Shown here: positions 18,731-26,670 of the stretch, piece after piece
How positions within the stretch are numbered: position 1 is the first letter of the stretch
Layout of the letters: each line of letters starts with the position of its first letter
DNA from: Limnohabitans parvus II-B4
Lineage (GTDB): Bacteria; Pseudomonadota; Gammaproteobacteria; Burkholderiales; Burkholderiaceae_C
Direction of reading: 5' to 3'
NCBI RefSeq assembly: GCF_003063455.1
Contig: NZ_NESN01000001.1
Coordinates: 682,001-746,000 of the forward strand
DNA: 64,000 nt
Notes under the pieces: model-generated
Told to the model about the DNA's origin: nothing
The model's database searches: none
What the model saw: only the letters and a program-made list of their open reading frames with translations
Program-made: the position numbers and the translations under genes

Positions 18731-20578
18731 TCACAGACCCAGACGTTCCTTGGTGGCCGATGTGGGGCGGCCTTCGCCATCCCAGCCGCGTGCGTCGTAG
18801 TACTTGGGCAACATTTCTGTCAACTTGCTGACCATGCCTTTGCCGGGGCCGGTTTTGGCGGCTTCGGTCATCAGGCGTTTGGGCAGGTTGTCGTCGGCCT
18901 TGGTGAAGCCTGCAGCGTTGTTGAACTCGCGCTCCATGTTCCAGATGCGCTCGCCAATGTGGGCCAGGTGCTCCATGGTGAACTCTTCGCCGCAAGCGGC
19001 TTGCACCTGAGGGGCCACGTCGGCCAGTGTCCAGGCGAAGCTGGTGAAGATGCAGATGCCAGCCGAGTCAAACGCCGCTGTGGCGTCCTGGAAGGCCTTG
19101 ACCAGTTCTGGCTTGCCTTCGTGCTCGGTGGGCTCGGTCTTGACCGGAATGCCCAGCACTTCAGACGCGATGGTGTAGCCACGCAGGTGGCAGGCACCAC
19201 GGTTGGAGGTGGCGTACGCCAGGCCAATACCTTGGATGACGCGACCGTCATAGGCAGGGAACTCTTGGCCCTTGACGCTCATGGACAAATCGGGGTGGCC
19301 GTATTTGGCGGTCAGGCGCTTGGAGCCCAAGCCAATTTCTTTGCCAAAACCCACGCCCTTGGCGGTCATGTCGACAAATTCGCACAAAGCTTCGGCCGAG
19401 CCGAACGGTGCTTCCACACCGATTTGCTCTTTGGTCAGCACGCCCATTTCATAGAGCTCCATGACCGCGCCAATGGTGGCGCCGAAGCTGATGGGGTCGA
19501 AGCCTTCTTCGTTGCAAATCATGTTGGCGTATTGCAAGGCTTCGAGGTCCTTCACGCCGTTGGCTGCGCCCAGGGCCCAAGCGGCTTCGTATTCGAGGCC
19601 ACCCGATGCGCCCCAGTATTCGGGCTTGTTTTTGACCGAGAAGTGGCCCTCGTCCATCTTGCTGATGCGACCGCAGGCGATGGTGCAACCAAAACACGCT
19701 TGGTTGGTCACCAAGTGCTTTTTGCCATCGGTTTCACGCGGGGTGATCATGGCTTCGGCAGAAATGTCCTTGGCGCTTTCAAACTGCACATCGCGGTGGT
19801 TGCGGGTAGGCAAGCCGCCGATTTCGTTGATCACGTTCATCAGCACCTGAGTGCCATAAGCGGGCAGGCCCTGACCGGTCACAGCGTTGTCGGCCAGAAC
19901 CTTCTTGGCCGCTTTGGCCGCAGCCATGAAGGCCTTGGGGTTTTGCACATTGCCCACGCCCTTGGTGCCGCGCACCGCGATGGCCTTGAGGTTTTTGCTG
20001 CCCATGACGGTGCCCACGCCCGAGCGACCTGCCGCACGGTGCAGGTCGTTCACCACGGCCGCATAAAGCACGCCGTTTTCACCGGCCTTGCCGATGCTCG
20101 AGACGCGCAGCAATGGGTCTTGCAGACTGGACTTGAGGATTTCCTCGGTCTTCCAGACGCTTTGGCCCCACAGGTGACCGGCATCACGCAGCTCGGCCAC
20201 ATCGTCGTTGATGTAGAGGTAGACCGGCTTGGCCGATGCACCTTCAAAAATGATCATGTCCCAACCGGCCATCTTCAACTCGGCACCCCAATAGCCGCCC
20301 GAGTTGGAGCAGGCGATGGCACCCGTCAACGGGCCTTTGGTGATGACGGTGTAGCGGCCACCGGTGGAGGCCATGGTGCCGGTCAGCGGGCCCGTGGCCC
20401 AGATGATTTTGTTGTCGGCCGACAGCGGATCGACTTTGGGGTCGACCTCGTCGATCAGGTATTTGCTGCCCAGTCCGCGAGAACCCAGATAGGCCTTAGC
20501 CCATTCCATGTTCAGCGGTTCAGATTTGACGGTGCCCGCTGTCAGGTTGACGCGGAGAATTTTTCCAGCCCAAGACAT
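18731..20578 (-). CDS. Tungsten aldehyde:ferredoxin oxidoreductase, catalytic subunit (AorB-like)
   Basis: 615-residue AOR-family enzyme; oxidises aldehydes to carboxylates, or reduces acids with low-potential electrons, using a tungsto-bispterin. The N-terminal pterin-binding part has GSRGLGSKYL and ATGPLTGTMASTGGRYTVIT. Three of the four cluster cysteines are C295, C298 and C302 (QACFGCTIACGR), with the fourth probably in RGACHLRGYTIAS. The length matches AOR. Its direct upstream neighbour encodes a multi-cluster ferredoxin subunit, and a tungstate importer lies 2 kb away. The family also holds formaldehyde and benzoyl-CoA-linked enzymes; the exact aldehyde is unknown. Confident for the family, moderate for the substrate class. 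Confidence 0.93.
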   Translation of the reverse strand: MSWAGKILRVNLTAGTVKSEPLNMEWAKAYLGSRGLGSKYLIDEVDPKVDPLSADNKIIWATGPLTGTMASTGGRYTVITKGPLTGAIACSNSGGYWGAELKMAGWDMIIFEGASAKPVYLYINDDVAELRDAGHLWGQSVWKTEEILKSSLQDPLLRVSSIGKAGENGVLYAAVVNDLHRAAGRSGVGTVMGSKNLKAIAVRGTKGVGNVQNPKAFMAAAKAAKKVLADNAVTGQGLPAYGTQVLMNVINEIGGLPTRNHRDVQFESAKDISAEAMITPRETDGKKHLVTNQACFGCTIACGRISKMDEGHFSVKNKPEYWGASGGLEYEAAWALGAANGVKDLEALQYANMICNEEGFDPISFGATIGAVMELYEMGVLTKEQIGVEAPFGSAEALCEFVDMTAKGVGFGKEIGLGSKRLTAKYGHPDLSMSVKGQEFPAYDGRVIQGIGLAYATSNRGACHLRGYTIASEVLGIPVKTEPTEHEGKPELVKAFQDATAAFDSAGICIFTSFAWTLADVAPQVQAACGEEFTMEHLAHIGERIWNMEREFNNAAGFTKADDNLPKRLMTEAAKTGPGKGMVSKLTEMLPKYYDARGWDGEGRPTSATKERLGL

Positions 20579-20606
20579 GTTGATGCTCCTTATGGGTGGG
20601 GGGGGA

Positions 20607-21083
20607 TTAACCGGCAGTGGGCTGATTGCCCAACTTGTCGGCCCACTGTTTCATTTTGTCGATGCCGGTCCAGTTGGCATCGACGAAGGTGATGGCACCG
20701 GTCGGGCAGGCGTCGGCACAGGCCGGGTCGCCGCCGCACAGGTCGCACTTTTGCACCTTGCCGGTCTCTTGCACATAGTTGATCGTGCCAAATGGGCAGG
20801 CGATGGTGCAGACCTTGCAGCCCACACAAGTGGACTCGTTGACGACTTTGGCGCCAGTGGCTTTGTCCACCGTGATCGCTTCCACAGGGCAGGCATGCAG
20901 ACACCAAGCCTCGTCACACTGCGTGCAGGTGTAAGGCACTTTTTTACCGGTGTGGTGGAAGTCAAACACCTTGATGCGCGACTTGGAGGTGGCGTAAGTG
21001 CCGTAGTTCTCAAAAGAACAGGCCATTTCGCACTGCAAGCAGCCGGTACATTTGTCCGGATTGATGTGCAGGACTTTCTGCAT
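20607..21083 (-). CDS. Ferredoxin-like Fe-S subunit (AorA-like), four [4Fe-4S] clusters
   Basis: 158-residue electron-transfer protein. Four cysteine sets predict four [4Fe-4S] clusters: C12, C15, C18, C22 (KCTGCLQCEMAC), then CTQC...CLHACP, CVGCKVCTIACP and CDLCGGDPACADACP. This is the arrangement of HycB/DmsB-type subunits and of the AorA subunit of A. aromaticum, which forms filaments along which AorBC units attach. Start ATG 21083 follows AGGAG at 7 bp. It opens the five-gene minus-strand operon, 28 bp before the tungsten-subunit gene. The promoter region to its right is shared with the divergent GAF-Fis regulator. Confidence 0.9.
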   Translation of the reverse strand: MQKVLHINPDKCTGCLQCEMACSFENYGTYATSKSRIKVFDFHHTGKKVPYTCTQCDEAWCLHACPVEAITVDKATGAKVVNESTCVGCKVCTIACPFGTINYVQETGKVQKCDLCGGDPACADACPTGAITFVDANWTGIDKMKQWADKLGNQPTAG

Positions 21084-21240
21084 GTGGATCTCCTGGTGGT
21101 GTGGCAGCCTTTTCAAAGCTGCACTTATGAATCAGAATGCATAGCCATTGTTGACGTGCTTGCCCACAGGTCTTTTGGGTAGAAACCCTAGTTCGAGCAG
21201 GGTCAGCATCAAGAATTCTCAAGTTGATACACACCCTGAC

Positions 21241-22356
21241 ATGCCACTGACCTCATCTGCCAACGACCGCCTTCAGCGCATTGAGCAAGCGCGTGAGGTG
21301 GTTTTAAACGGGCAAAACGCTTCATCGGCTACAGACGTACCCGGCTGGATCACGCAGTCTTGGCAACGCTGCCTGTCGATGGGATTGCAACCCGAGCGCC
21401 AAGTGGCCTTTGATGCGATTTCGGTCCAGCACATGCGCCGCGTACAAGAAACCAGTCAACCGCTGGTACAGGCCGCACAACCCGTCCTGGCCGAGTTGGC
21501 CAGGGCCATCGCCGACATCCGCTACTTTGCCATCCTGACCAATGCCGAAGGCATTGTGGTGGATGTGCATGGTCCGGTGGACCGCCACGATCGCCGGGCC
21601 GATGTGATCACCCGCATCGGCGTAGACCTGTCCGAAAAAGCAGTGGGCACCACCGCCATCAGCGCAGCACTGAGCCAATTGCAACCGGTATGGCTGCACC
21701 GAGGTGAACACTTCTTCAAGGACACGGGAGCCTATAGCTGTGCAGGTGCCCCTGTTTTTGGGCCCGACGGCGTGTGCGCGGGCATGCTCGACTTGACCGG
21801 CGTTGAAACCATGGAGCGCCCCGCCCTGAAACACTTGGTGCGTCGATCTGCTCGCAGCATCGAAAACAGCTGGTTGATGTCGACGGCACACGCTTTGGTA
21901 CTGCGCCTGAATTGGCCTGGCAACCAGCCAGGTGATGACAGCGATGGTCTGCTGACTCTGGACCCGGATGGGCTCATCCTCGGTGCCAACCCCACCGCCA
22001 GGCAAATGCTGTCTCTGTTGCCCGAGACGCCTGGCCAAAGCTTGCATGCGAGCGATGTGTTTGCCACGCCATGGGAAGGCTTGTTTGACTCCGCGGGCCG
22101 ACAAGACCAGCCTCTAGAGTTGCCGCTGTGGTCTGGCTTGCGCTTGCAGACGCAAGCCTTTAGGCCGGGCACGCCTGCACCTGTTGCGCTCATGAGTAAG
22201 CAAACGGCGAACGGCAAGCACCTCAAGGACATTCAAACCGACATGATCCGGGAGGCCGTGAACCGGACCCATGGGAACGTGGCCGAAGCAGCGCGCCATC
22301 TGGGCATCAGCCGGGCCACGGTTTACCGCAAATTGGGCCAGCCCAAGGGCCGCTGA
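21241..22356 (+). CDS. GAF-domain regulator with Fis-type helix-turn-helix, no AAA+ domain
   Basis: 371-residue regulator. The N-terminal segment with WITQSWQRCLSMGL and a GAF sensor at about residues 85-215 (FAILTNAEGIVVDV, IGVDLSEKAVGTTAI, AGAPVFGPDGVCAGMLDL) match AcoR-type activators. The C-terminal Fis-like HTH is VNRTHGNVAEAARHLGISRATVYRKLG. The sigma-54-interacting AAA+ ATPase domain of AcoR is missing, so it should act with the housekeeping polymerase or as a simple DNA-binding sensor. It is divergent from the AOR operon, with start ATG 21241, and its end lies 5 bp from the convergent tungstate-binding gene. It probably switches the aldehyde oxidoreductase in response to an aldehyde or acid. 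Confidence 0.8.
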   Translation: MPLTSSANDRLQRIEQAREVVLNGQNASSATDVPGWITQSWQRCLSMGLQPERQVAFDAISVQHMRRVQETSQPLVQAAQPVLAELARAIADIRYFAILTNAEGIVVDVHGPVDRHDRRADVITRIGVDLSEKAVGTTAISAALSQLQPVWLHRGEHFFKDTGAYSCAGAPVFGPDGVCAGMLDLTGVETMERPALKHLVRRSARSIENSWLMSTAHALVLRLNWPGNQPGDDSDGLLTLDPDGLILGANPTARQMLSLLPETPGQSLHASDVFATPWEGLFDSAGRQDQPLELPLWSGLRLQTQAFRPGTPAPVALMSKQTANGKHLKDIQTDMIREAVNRTHGNVAEAARHLGISRATVYRKLGQPKGR

Positions 22357-22361
22357 CGCGT

Positions 22362-23177
22362 TTACTTAGCGGCGTTAGGAAAGAACAACTGCTCGCCACC
22401 GATTTTGTAATCCGCGATGGTGGCCTGGCCTGCGGCTGAAGTCACCCAATCTACAAACTTTTGCGCATCCGCTTGCTTGACGTGCGGGTGCTTGGCAGGG
22501 TTGACCACCATCACACCGTATTGGTTGAACAAGCGCTGATCGCCCTCCACCAAAATAGCCAAATCGGCGCGGTTTTTGAAGTTCAACCAAGTGGCGCGGT
22601 CGGCCAAGACGTAAGCACCTGAAGATGCGGCGATGTTCAAAGCAGGACCCATGCCGCAGCCACACTCTTTGTAGCCACTGCCTTTTTTATCGGTCAAGTT
22701 GGCCATCTTCCAGAAACGCAATTCGGCCGCGTGCGTGCCGCTCTTGTCACCGCGCGAGACAAAGGCTGCGTTGCCTGCCGACAATTTGGCCAAGGCCGCC
22801 ACAATGTCTTTGCCTTTGGTGGCTGCCGGGTCAGCCTTGGGACCGATCAGCACAAAGTCGTTGTACATCACAGGCAAGCGCTTGATGCCAAAGCCATCGG
22901 CGACAAATTTTTCTTCGGCCACCTGGTCGTGCACAAACACCACATCGGCGTCACCGCGACGGGCCATGTCCAGCGCCTGGCCCGTGCCCAAGGCCACCAC
23001 CTTCACATCCAAACCACTGGCTTTTTTGAAGGCGGGCAAGAGGTGGGCAAACAAGCCCGACTGCTCGGTGGAGGTGGTGGACGACATCACGATGGACTGG
23101 GCTTGCGCCCACACCGAGGAGGTGGCCAAAACCGCACACACCAGAGCGCGACGGGTCATAGAAGATGGAAAGGTCAT
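22362..23177 (-). CDS. tupA: Tungstate-binding periplasmic protein (TupA-like)
   Basis: 271-residue ABC receptor. Signal peptide at about residues 1-27 ends ...SVWAQAQS, then SSTTSTEQSGLF, the family's TTTSTQDSGL-like anion site. The region KGSGYKECGCGMGPALNIA is also typical. TupA proteins bind tungstate with very high selectivity over molybdate; tight preference here is inferred from the neighbouring tungsten enzyme. The start at 23177 has AAGGAG upstream and overlaps the ATPase gene by 4 bp. The gene order permease-ATPase-receptor is a variant of the usual tupABC order. A molybdate or sulfate role is less likely given the motif. Confidence 0.88.
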   Translation of the reverse strand: MTFPSSMTRRALVCAVLATSSVWAQAQSIVMSSTTSTEQSGLFAHLLPAFKKASGLDVKVVALGTGQALDMARRGDADVVFVHDQVAEEKFVADGFGIKRLPVMYNDFVLIGPKADPAATKGKDIVAALAKLSAGNAAFVSRGDKSGTHAAELRFWKMANLTDKKGSGYKECGCGMGPALNIAASSGAYVLADRATWLNFKNRADLAILVEGDQRLFNQYGVMVVNPAKHPHVKQADAQKFVDWVTSAAGQATIADYKIGGEQLFFPNAAK

Positions 23178-23896
23178 GAAAGTTCTCCTTGAACAAAAGC
23201 ATGGGCTGCCGGGCTGCATTGAGCCAGCACGGCGGGGTTGAAAAAATCGGCCACAGGCAAGTCGGCCATCACTTGACCGAACTCCAGATAAATGACGCGG
23301 GTGGCCAGGCGCTTGACTTGGCCCAGGTTGTGGCTGGCCCAGACCAGAGTCAGCGGGCGCTCTTGGCTGCAAGCAAAGTCAGCCATCAGGGCTTCGACTT
23401 CGCGTTTGGCATGCGGGTCCAGGCTGGCCGTGGGTTCATCCAGCAGCAGCACATCGGGCTGGCGTGCCCAAGCGCGGGCCAAGGCCAAGCGCTGCTGCTG
23501 CCCGCCCGACAACTGGCGGCCGTTTTGCTGCGCCACAGACTGCAAACCCACGCGCTGCAAAGCCTGCAGCGCCAACGCTTGTGCGGCCGCCCAACGCAGG
23601 CCCCGTGCGCGGTCCAACCACAAACCCAGCGTGACGTTGTTCAAGGCCGACAGGCGCAACAAATGCGGTCTTTGGAACAGCATGGCCTGGCGCACACCCG
23701 GCGCTTTCAGCACTTGGCCTTGGGTGGGTGGCACCAACCCATGCAAGGTGCGCAGCAAAGTGCTCTTGCCCGAGCCATTGGCCCCCACCAGCGCCACGCG
23801 CTCACCCGCCTCGATGCGCAAGCTCACGCCCGTCAAGGCTGCTTGCGCCCCCAAGTGCACGCTCACGGCGTTCAAGCTGATTTGCACAGTGCTCAT
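23174..23896 (-). CDS. tupC: Tungstate ABC transporter ATP-binding protein (TupC-like)
   Basis: 240-residue ABC ATPase. Walker A is VGANGSGKSTLLRTL, the signature LSGGQQQRLALARA, and Walker B VLLLDEPTASLD, followed by the switch His in VWASHNLGQV. No C-terminal TOBE domain is present, which distinguishes it from ModC and suits TupC. It overlaps the permease gene upstream and tupA downstream by 4 bp each, so the three should be translated together. Confidence 0.88.
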   Translation of the reverse strand: MSTVQISLNAVSVHLGAQAALTGVSLRIEAGERVALVGANGSGKSTLLRTLHGLVPPTQGQVLKAPGVRQAMLFQRPHLLRLSALNNVTLGLWLDRARGLRWAAAQALALQALQRVGLQSVAQQNGRQLSGGQQQRLALARAWARQPDVLLLDEPTASLDPHAKREVEALMADFACSQERPLTLVWASHNLGQVKRLATRVIYLEFGQVMADLPVADFFNPAVLAQCSPAAHAFVQGELS

Positions 23897-24636
23897 GCCA
23901 GCGCCCCTGGCACGCGGTCCACAGGCGCGGGTCGGGCGTTGCGCCGCTCACCCCACAGGCGCAGACCTGCCACCAGCGCATTGAGCAGCAGCACCACGGC
24001 CAGCAAAACCATGCCCAGCCCCAGCGCCAGCGGCAAATCGCCCTTGCTGGTCTCTAATGCAATAGCGGTCGTCATGACGCGCGTGAAACCGTCGATGTTG
24101 CCGCCCACGATCATCACCGCGCCCACCTCTGAAATGGCGCGACCAAAGGCGGTGACGCCAATGGTGAGCAAGGCCAGCCGTTCGTCCCAAGCCAACAACA
24201 AGCTGCGCACCCAAGGCCCAGCACCGAGCGAGGCCCACTGCTCGCCATGCTGGCGCTCCACGTCTTCGACCACTTGGCGCGTGAGCGCTGTGACCACGGG
24301 CACCACCAAAATAAACTGGGCCAGCACCATGGCCTTGAAGCTGAACATCCAGCCCAAAAAGCCCAAAGGCCCGGTGCGGGACAGCAGCAAATACACCACC
24401 AAGCCCACCACCACCGATGGCAGCGCCAGCAAAGTGTTCAAACCCACCAGCACAGCACCCCGGCCTCGAAAACGCGACACCGCCAGCCAGGCCCCCAAGG
24501 CCACCCCCACGCCATAAGCCAGCAGGCAAGCCGTGGCACTGACGGCCAAGGACCGGGTGACGACCACCCACAGGGCAGGATCAAAAGAAGTGACGAGGCT
24601 CAACGCCGCCAAGACGCTGTCGGAAAAGGTGTTCAT
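23893..24636 (-). CDS. tupB: Tungstate ABC transporter permease (TupB-like)
   Basis: 247-residue inner-membrane protein with about six hydrophobic helices. The coupling loop lies near GRAISEVGAVMIVGGNIDGF, the EAA-type region typical of TupB/WtpB permeases. It is the first gene of the tup operon on the minus strand, with its promoter in the 122-bp region shared with the divergent ModE-like regulator, where an 18-bp palindrome lies. Adjacent genes give the transporter's specificity. Confidence 0.87.
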   Translation of the reverse strand: MNTFSDSVLAALSLVTSFDPALWVVVTRSLAVSATACLLAYGVGVALGAWLAVSRFRGRGAVLVGLNTLLALPSVVVGLVVYLLLSRTGPLGFLGWMFSFKAMVLAQFILVVPVVTALTRQVVEDVERQHGEQWASLGAGPWVRSLLLAWDERLALLTIGVTAFGRAISEVGAVMIVGGNIDGFTRVMTTAIALETSKGDLPLALGLGMVLLAVVLLLNALVAGLRLWGERRNARPAPVDRVPGALA

Positions 24637-24691
24637 ACGTTGCCATGGATGCTACCGGACGAAAACAGCCGGGCCGCTAAGGGATGTCCGT

Positions 24692-24709
24692 TATGAAATG
24701 CATTACATA
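24692..24709. promoter_or_regulatory. 18-bp palindrome TATGAAATGCATTACATA between tupB and its regulator
   Basis: 16 of 18 positions are symmetric around a central ATGCAT. It lies 56 bp upstream of tupB and 50 bp upstream of the divergent ModE-like gene, the position for an operator controlling both. It is A+T-rich and has the symmetry of ModE boxes but not the standard E. coli ModE sequence. Binding by the neighbouring regulator, probably with tungstate as corepressor, is inferred. Confidence 0.5.
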
Positions 24710-24758
24710 GGTTGCGCACTCATCGCCCTTCAGACCCTTCCCGGAATCAGGCACACTC

Positions 24759-25886
24759 GTGGCCGTGCAACACATCAACCTCTCTTACAGCTGGACACCC
24801 CACCAAGCGCAGCTCGAGCAGCGTGACCAGACCAGCCCCTTGCGCAACCCCTTGATGGACATGCTGCAAGCCGTGCGGGCAACCGGCTCCATTGCAGGTG
24901 CAGCCCGCGTTTTGCAGTTGTCCTATCGCCATGTCTGGGGCGAACTCAAGCGCTGGGAACAAGTGCTCGGCCAGCCTTTGATCGTGTGGGAAAAAGGCCA
25001 AGCCGCCCGCCTGACGGAATTCGCCGACAAGCTGTTGTGGGCCGAGCGCCAGGCCCAAGCCCGACTGGCCCCCCAAATCAGCGCCTTACAAGCCGAGCTG
25101 GAAAAAACCTTTGCCGTGGCCTTTGACCCTGGCAGCCATTTGTTGACGGTTTACGCCAGCCACGACGATGCACTGGTCAAACTCAGGGAACACAGCGCTC
25201 GCCAATCGCTGCACTTGGACATGCGCTTTTGTGGAAGCGTGGACGCGATCCGCGCCTTGAATGAAGGACGATGCATCATGGCGGGTTTTCACGCTCCAGC
25301 ACACCCTAGCGCTGATTCACTGGTGGCTCGAACCTACAAGCCCTTGCTCAAAACTGGCTTGCACAAACTGATCGGATTTGCCGGGCGCCAGCAAGGTTTC
25401 ATCGTGCCACCGGGCAATCCCTTGATGTTGCTGAAATTGGGAGACCTCCTTCGACCGGGTGTGCGTTTTGTCAATCGCAGCCCAGGCACAGGCACACGCT
25501 TGCTGCTGGACCAATGGCTGGCGGCGGACAAACTCAATACCCATAACATCTTGGGTTATGAATGTGAAGAGCCTTCACATGCTGCTGTGGCCGCCAGCAT
25601 TGCGGCAGGGCAGGCGGATGTGGGCCTGGGCATCGAGTCGGCTGCACAAGCACAAGGGCTGGACTTCATCCCCTTGGCGCAAGAAGACTACTGGCTGGTT
25701 TGCCTCAAAAGTGCTATCGACTCCCCACCTGTACAGCAACTACTGAAACTTCTTCAGTCGCGAATCTGGACCGATCAACTCAACCAGTTCCCTGGCTACC
25801 AAACAAACTCTGAATCAGGTCAAGTGCAATCCCTCAAGGAGCGATTGCCTTGGTGGACGCACCGCACAGGCAAGCGAGCACAGTAA
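24759..25886 (+). CDS. ModE-like HTH regulator fused to a PBP-type effector domain
   Basis: 375 residues. Residues 30-100 form a ModE/LysR-type helix-turn-helix: MLQAVRATGSIAGAARVLQL, then YRHVWGELKRWEQVLGQPLI. Residues about 125-345 look like a periplasmic-binding-protein-type domain (LLTVYASHDDALVKL, FVNRSPGTGTRLLLDQWL, DVGLGIESAAQA, DYWLVCLKSA) and not the ModE molybdate TOBE domains. It is divergent from tupBCA and most likely senses tungstate or molybdate and represses the importer. The GTG at 24759 is the chosen start; the next GTG at 24765 is equally possible. Regulator type is clear; the ligand is inferred. Confidence 0.82.
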   Translation: MAVQHINLSYSWTPHQAQLEQRDQTSPLRNPLMDMLQAVRATGSIAGAARVLQLSYRHVWGELKRWEQVLGQPLIVWEKGQAARLTEFADKLLWAERQAQARLAPQISALQAELEKTFAVAFDPGSHLLTVYASHDDALVKLREHSARQSLHLDMRFCGSVDAIRALNEGRCIMAGFHAPAHPSADSLVARTYKPLLKTGLHKLIGFAGRQQGFIVPPGNPLMLLKLGDLLRPGVRFVNRSPGTGTRLLLDQWLAADKLNTHNILGYECEEPSHAAVAASIAAGQADVGLGIESAAQAQGLDFIPLAQEDYWLVCLKSAIDSPPVQQLLKLLQSRIWTDQLNQFPGYQTNSESGQVQSLKERLPWWTHRTGKRAQ

Positions 25887-26084
25887 GGGATACCACGTAC
25901 AAAAAGGAAGATTTGGGGGCCGTTTGACGGAAATTCAATCCAATCGCCGCAAATATCAAGCTACCCGACCCCAAAAACGCCCATCACAGGCGTGCGCATT
26001 GTTACCATTGGCACCGTCGCAAAGTTCAGACTTTGCTCAAGGGGCATTTCATGGCCCTTTGTACTTATTGATTGGAGAAATGTC
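25887..26084. other. Upstream region of the second TRAP operon
   Basis: 198 bp between the ModE-like regulator and the TRAP small-subunit gene. It has an imperfect stem AAGGGGC...GGCCCTT at about 26038-26058 that could be part of a leader. No confident promoter or terminator. Confidence 0.3.
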
Positions 26085-26624
26085 TTGACTGCCCTACTCA
26101 AATTTGCACGCTTCATGGACTGGCTGAGTGATCGCTTTGGAACACTGGCCTCATGGGCCGTATTCTTGGCCGCCATGATTTGTGCAGGCAACGCCTTCAT
26201 TCGCTATGGCTTTGACTGGAGTTCCAACGGTTTGATCGAAATTCAGTGGTACATGTTTGCATGGGTCGTGATGGTCGGAGCACCTTACGTACTCAAAGTC
26301 AACGAGCACGTCCGTGTGGACCTGATTTACGGCAAACTCAAAGGGAACGCCCCTGTTTATGTAGACATCTTCGGCTTCATCGTCTTCTTGATGCCCATCA
26401 TGGGCTATTTGGCTTGGCTGTCTTTCCCTTATTTCATGAACACCTTGGTGTCAGGTGAAATGAGCCAAAACGCGGGTGGACTGATCCGCTGGCCCGCAAC
26501 GCTGGCCTTGCCACTGGGTTTCGCTCTGGTTTGGTTACAAGGTCTGGCGGAGTTGATCAAGCGCATCGGTTACCTGACTGGTCAATACGCCATGGACACC
26601 CACTACGAAAAACCCCTGCAATGA
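26085..26624 (+). CDS. TRAP transporter small membrane subunit, DctQ family
   Basis: 179-residue membrane protein with four hydrophobic helices (SWAVFLAAMICAGNAFIRYG, then IEIQWYMFAWVVMVGAPYVL with the HVRVDL loop typical of TRAP-T small subunits). I chose TTG 26085 because GGAG (26074-26077) is 7 bp ahead of it; the ATG at 26115 is an alternative. It lies 46 bp before the large subunit gene. The TakP-like receptor that should work with it is encoded on the other strand at 28852-29931. Confidence 0.85.
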   Translation: MTALLKFARFMDWLSDRFGTLASWAVFLAAMICAGNAFIRYGFDWSSNGLIEIQWYMFAWVVMVGAPYVLKVNEHVRVDLIYGKLKGNAPVYVDIFGFIVFLMPIMGYLAWLSFPYFMNTLVSGEMSQNAGGLIRWPATLALPLGFALVWLQGLAELIKRIGYLTGQYAMDTHYEKPLQ

Positions 26625-26670
26625 CCTGCGCAATCTGAAATCACTCTGAACAGAATAACAAGGACAACCA

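Noticed and set aside
18959..20692. 577-codon plus-strand frame opposite the AOR catalytic gene
   Set aside because: Composition is typical of an antisense shadow; the minus-strand protein has clear AOR motifs and cluster cysteines.
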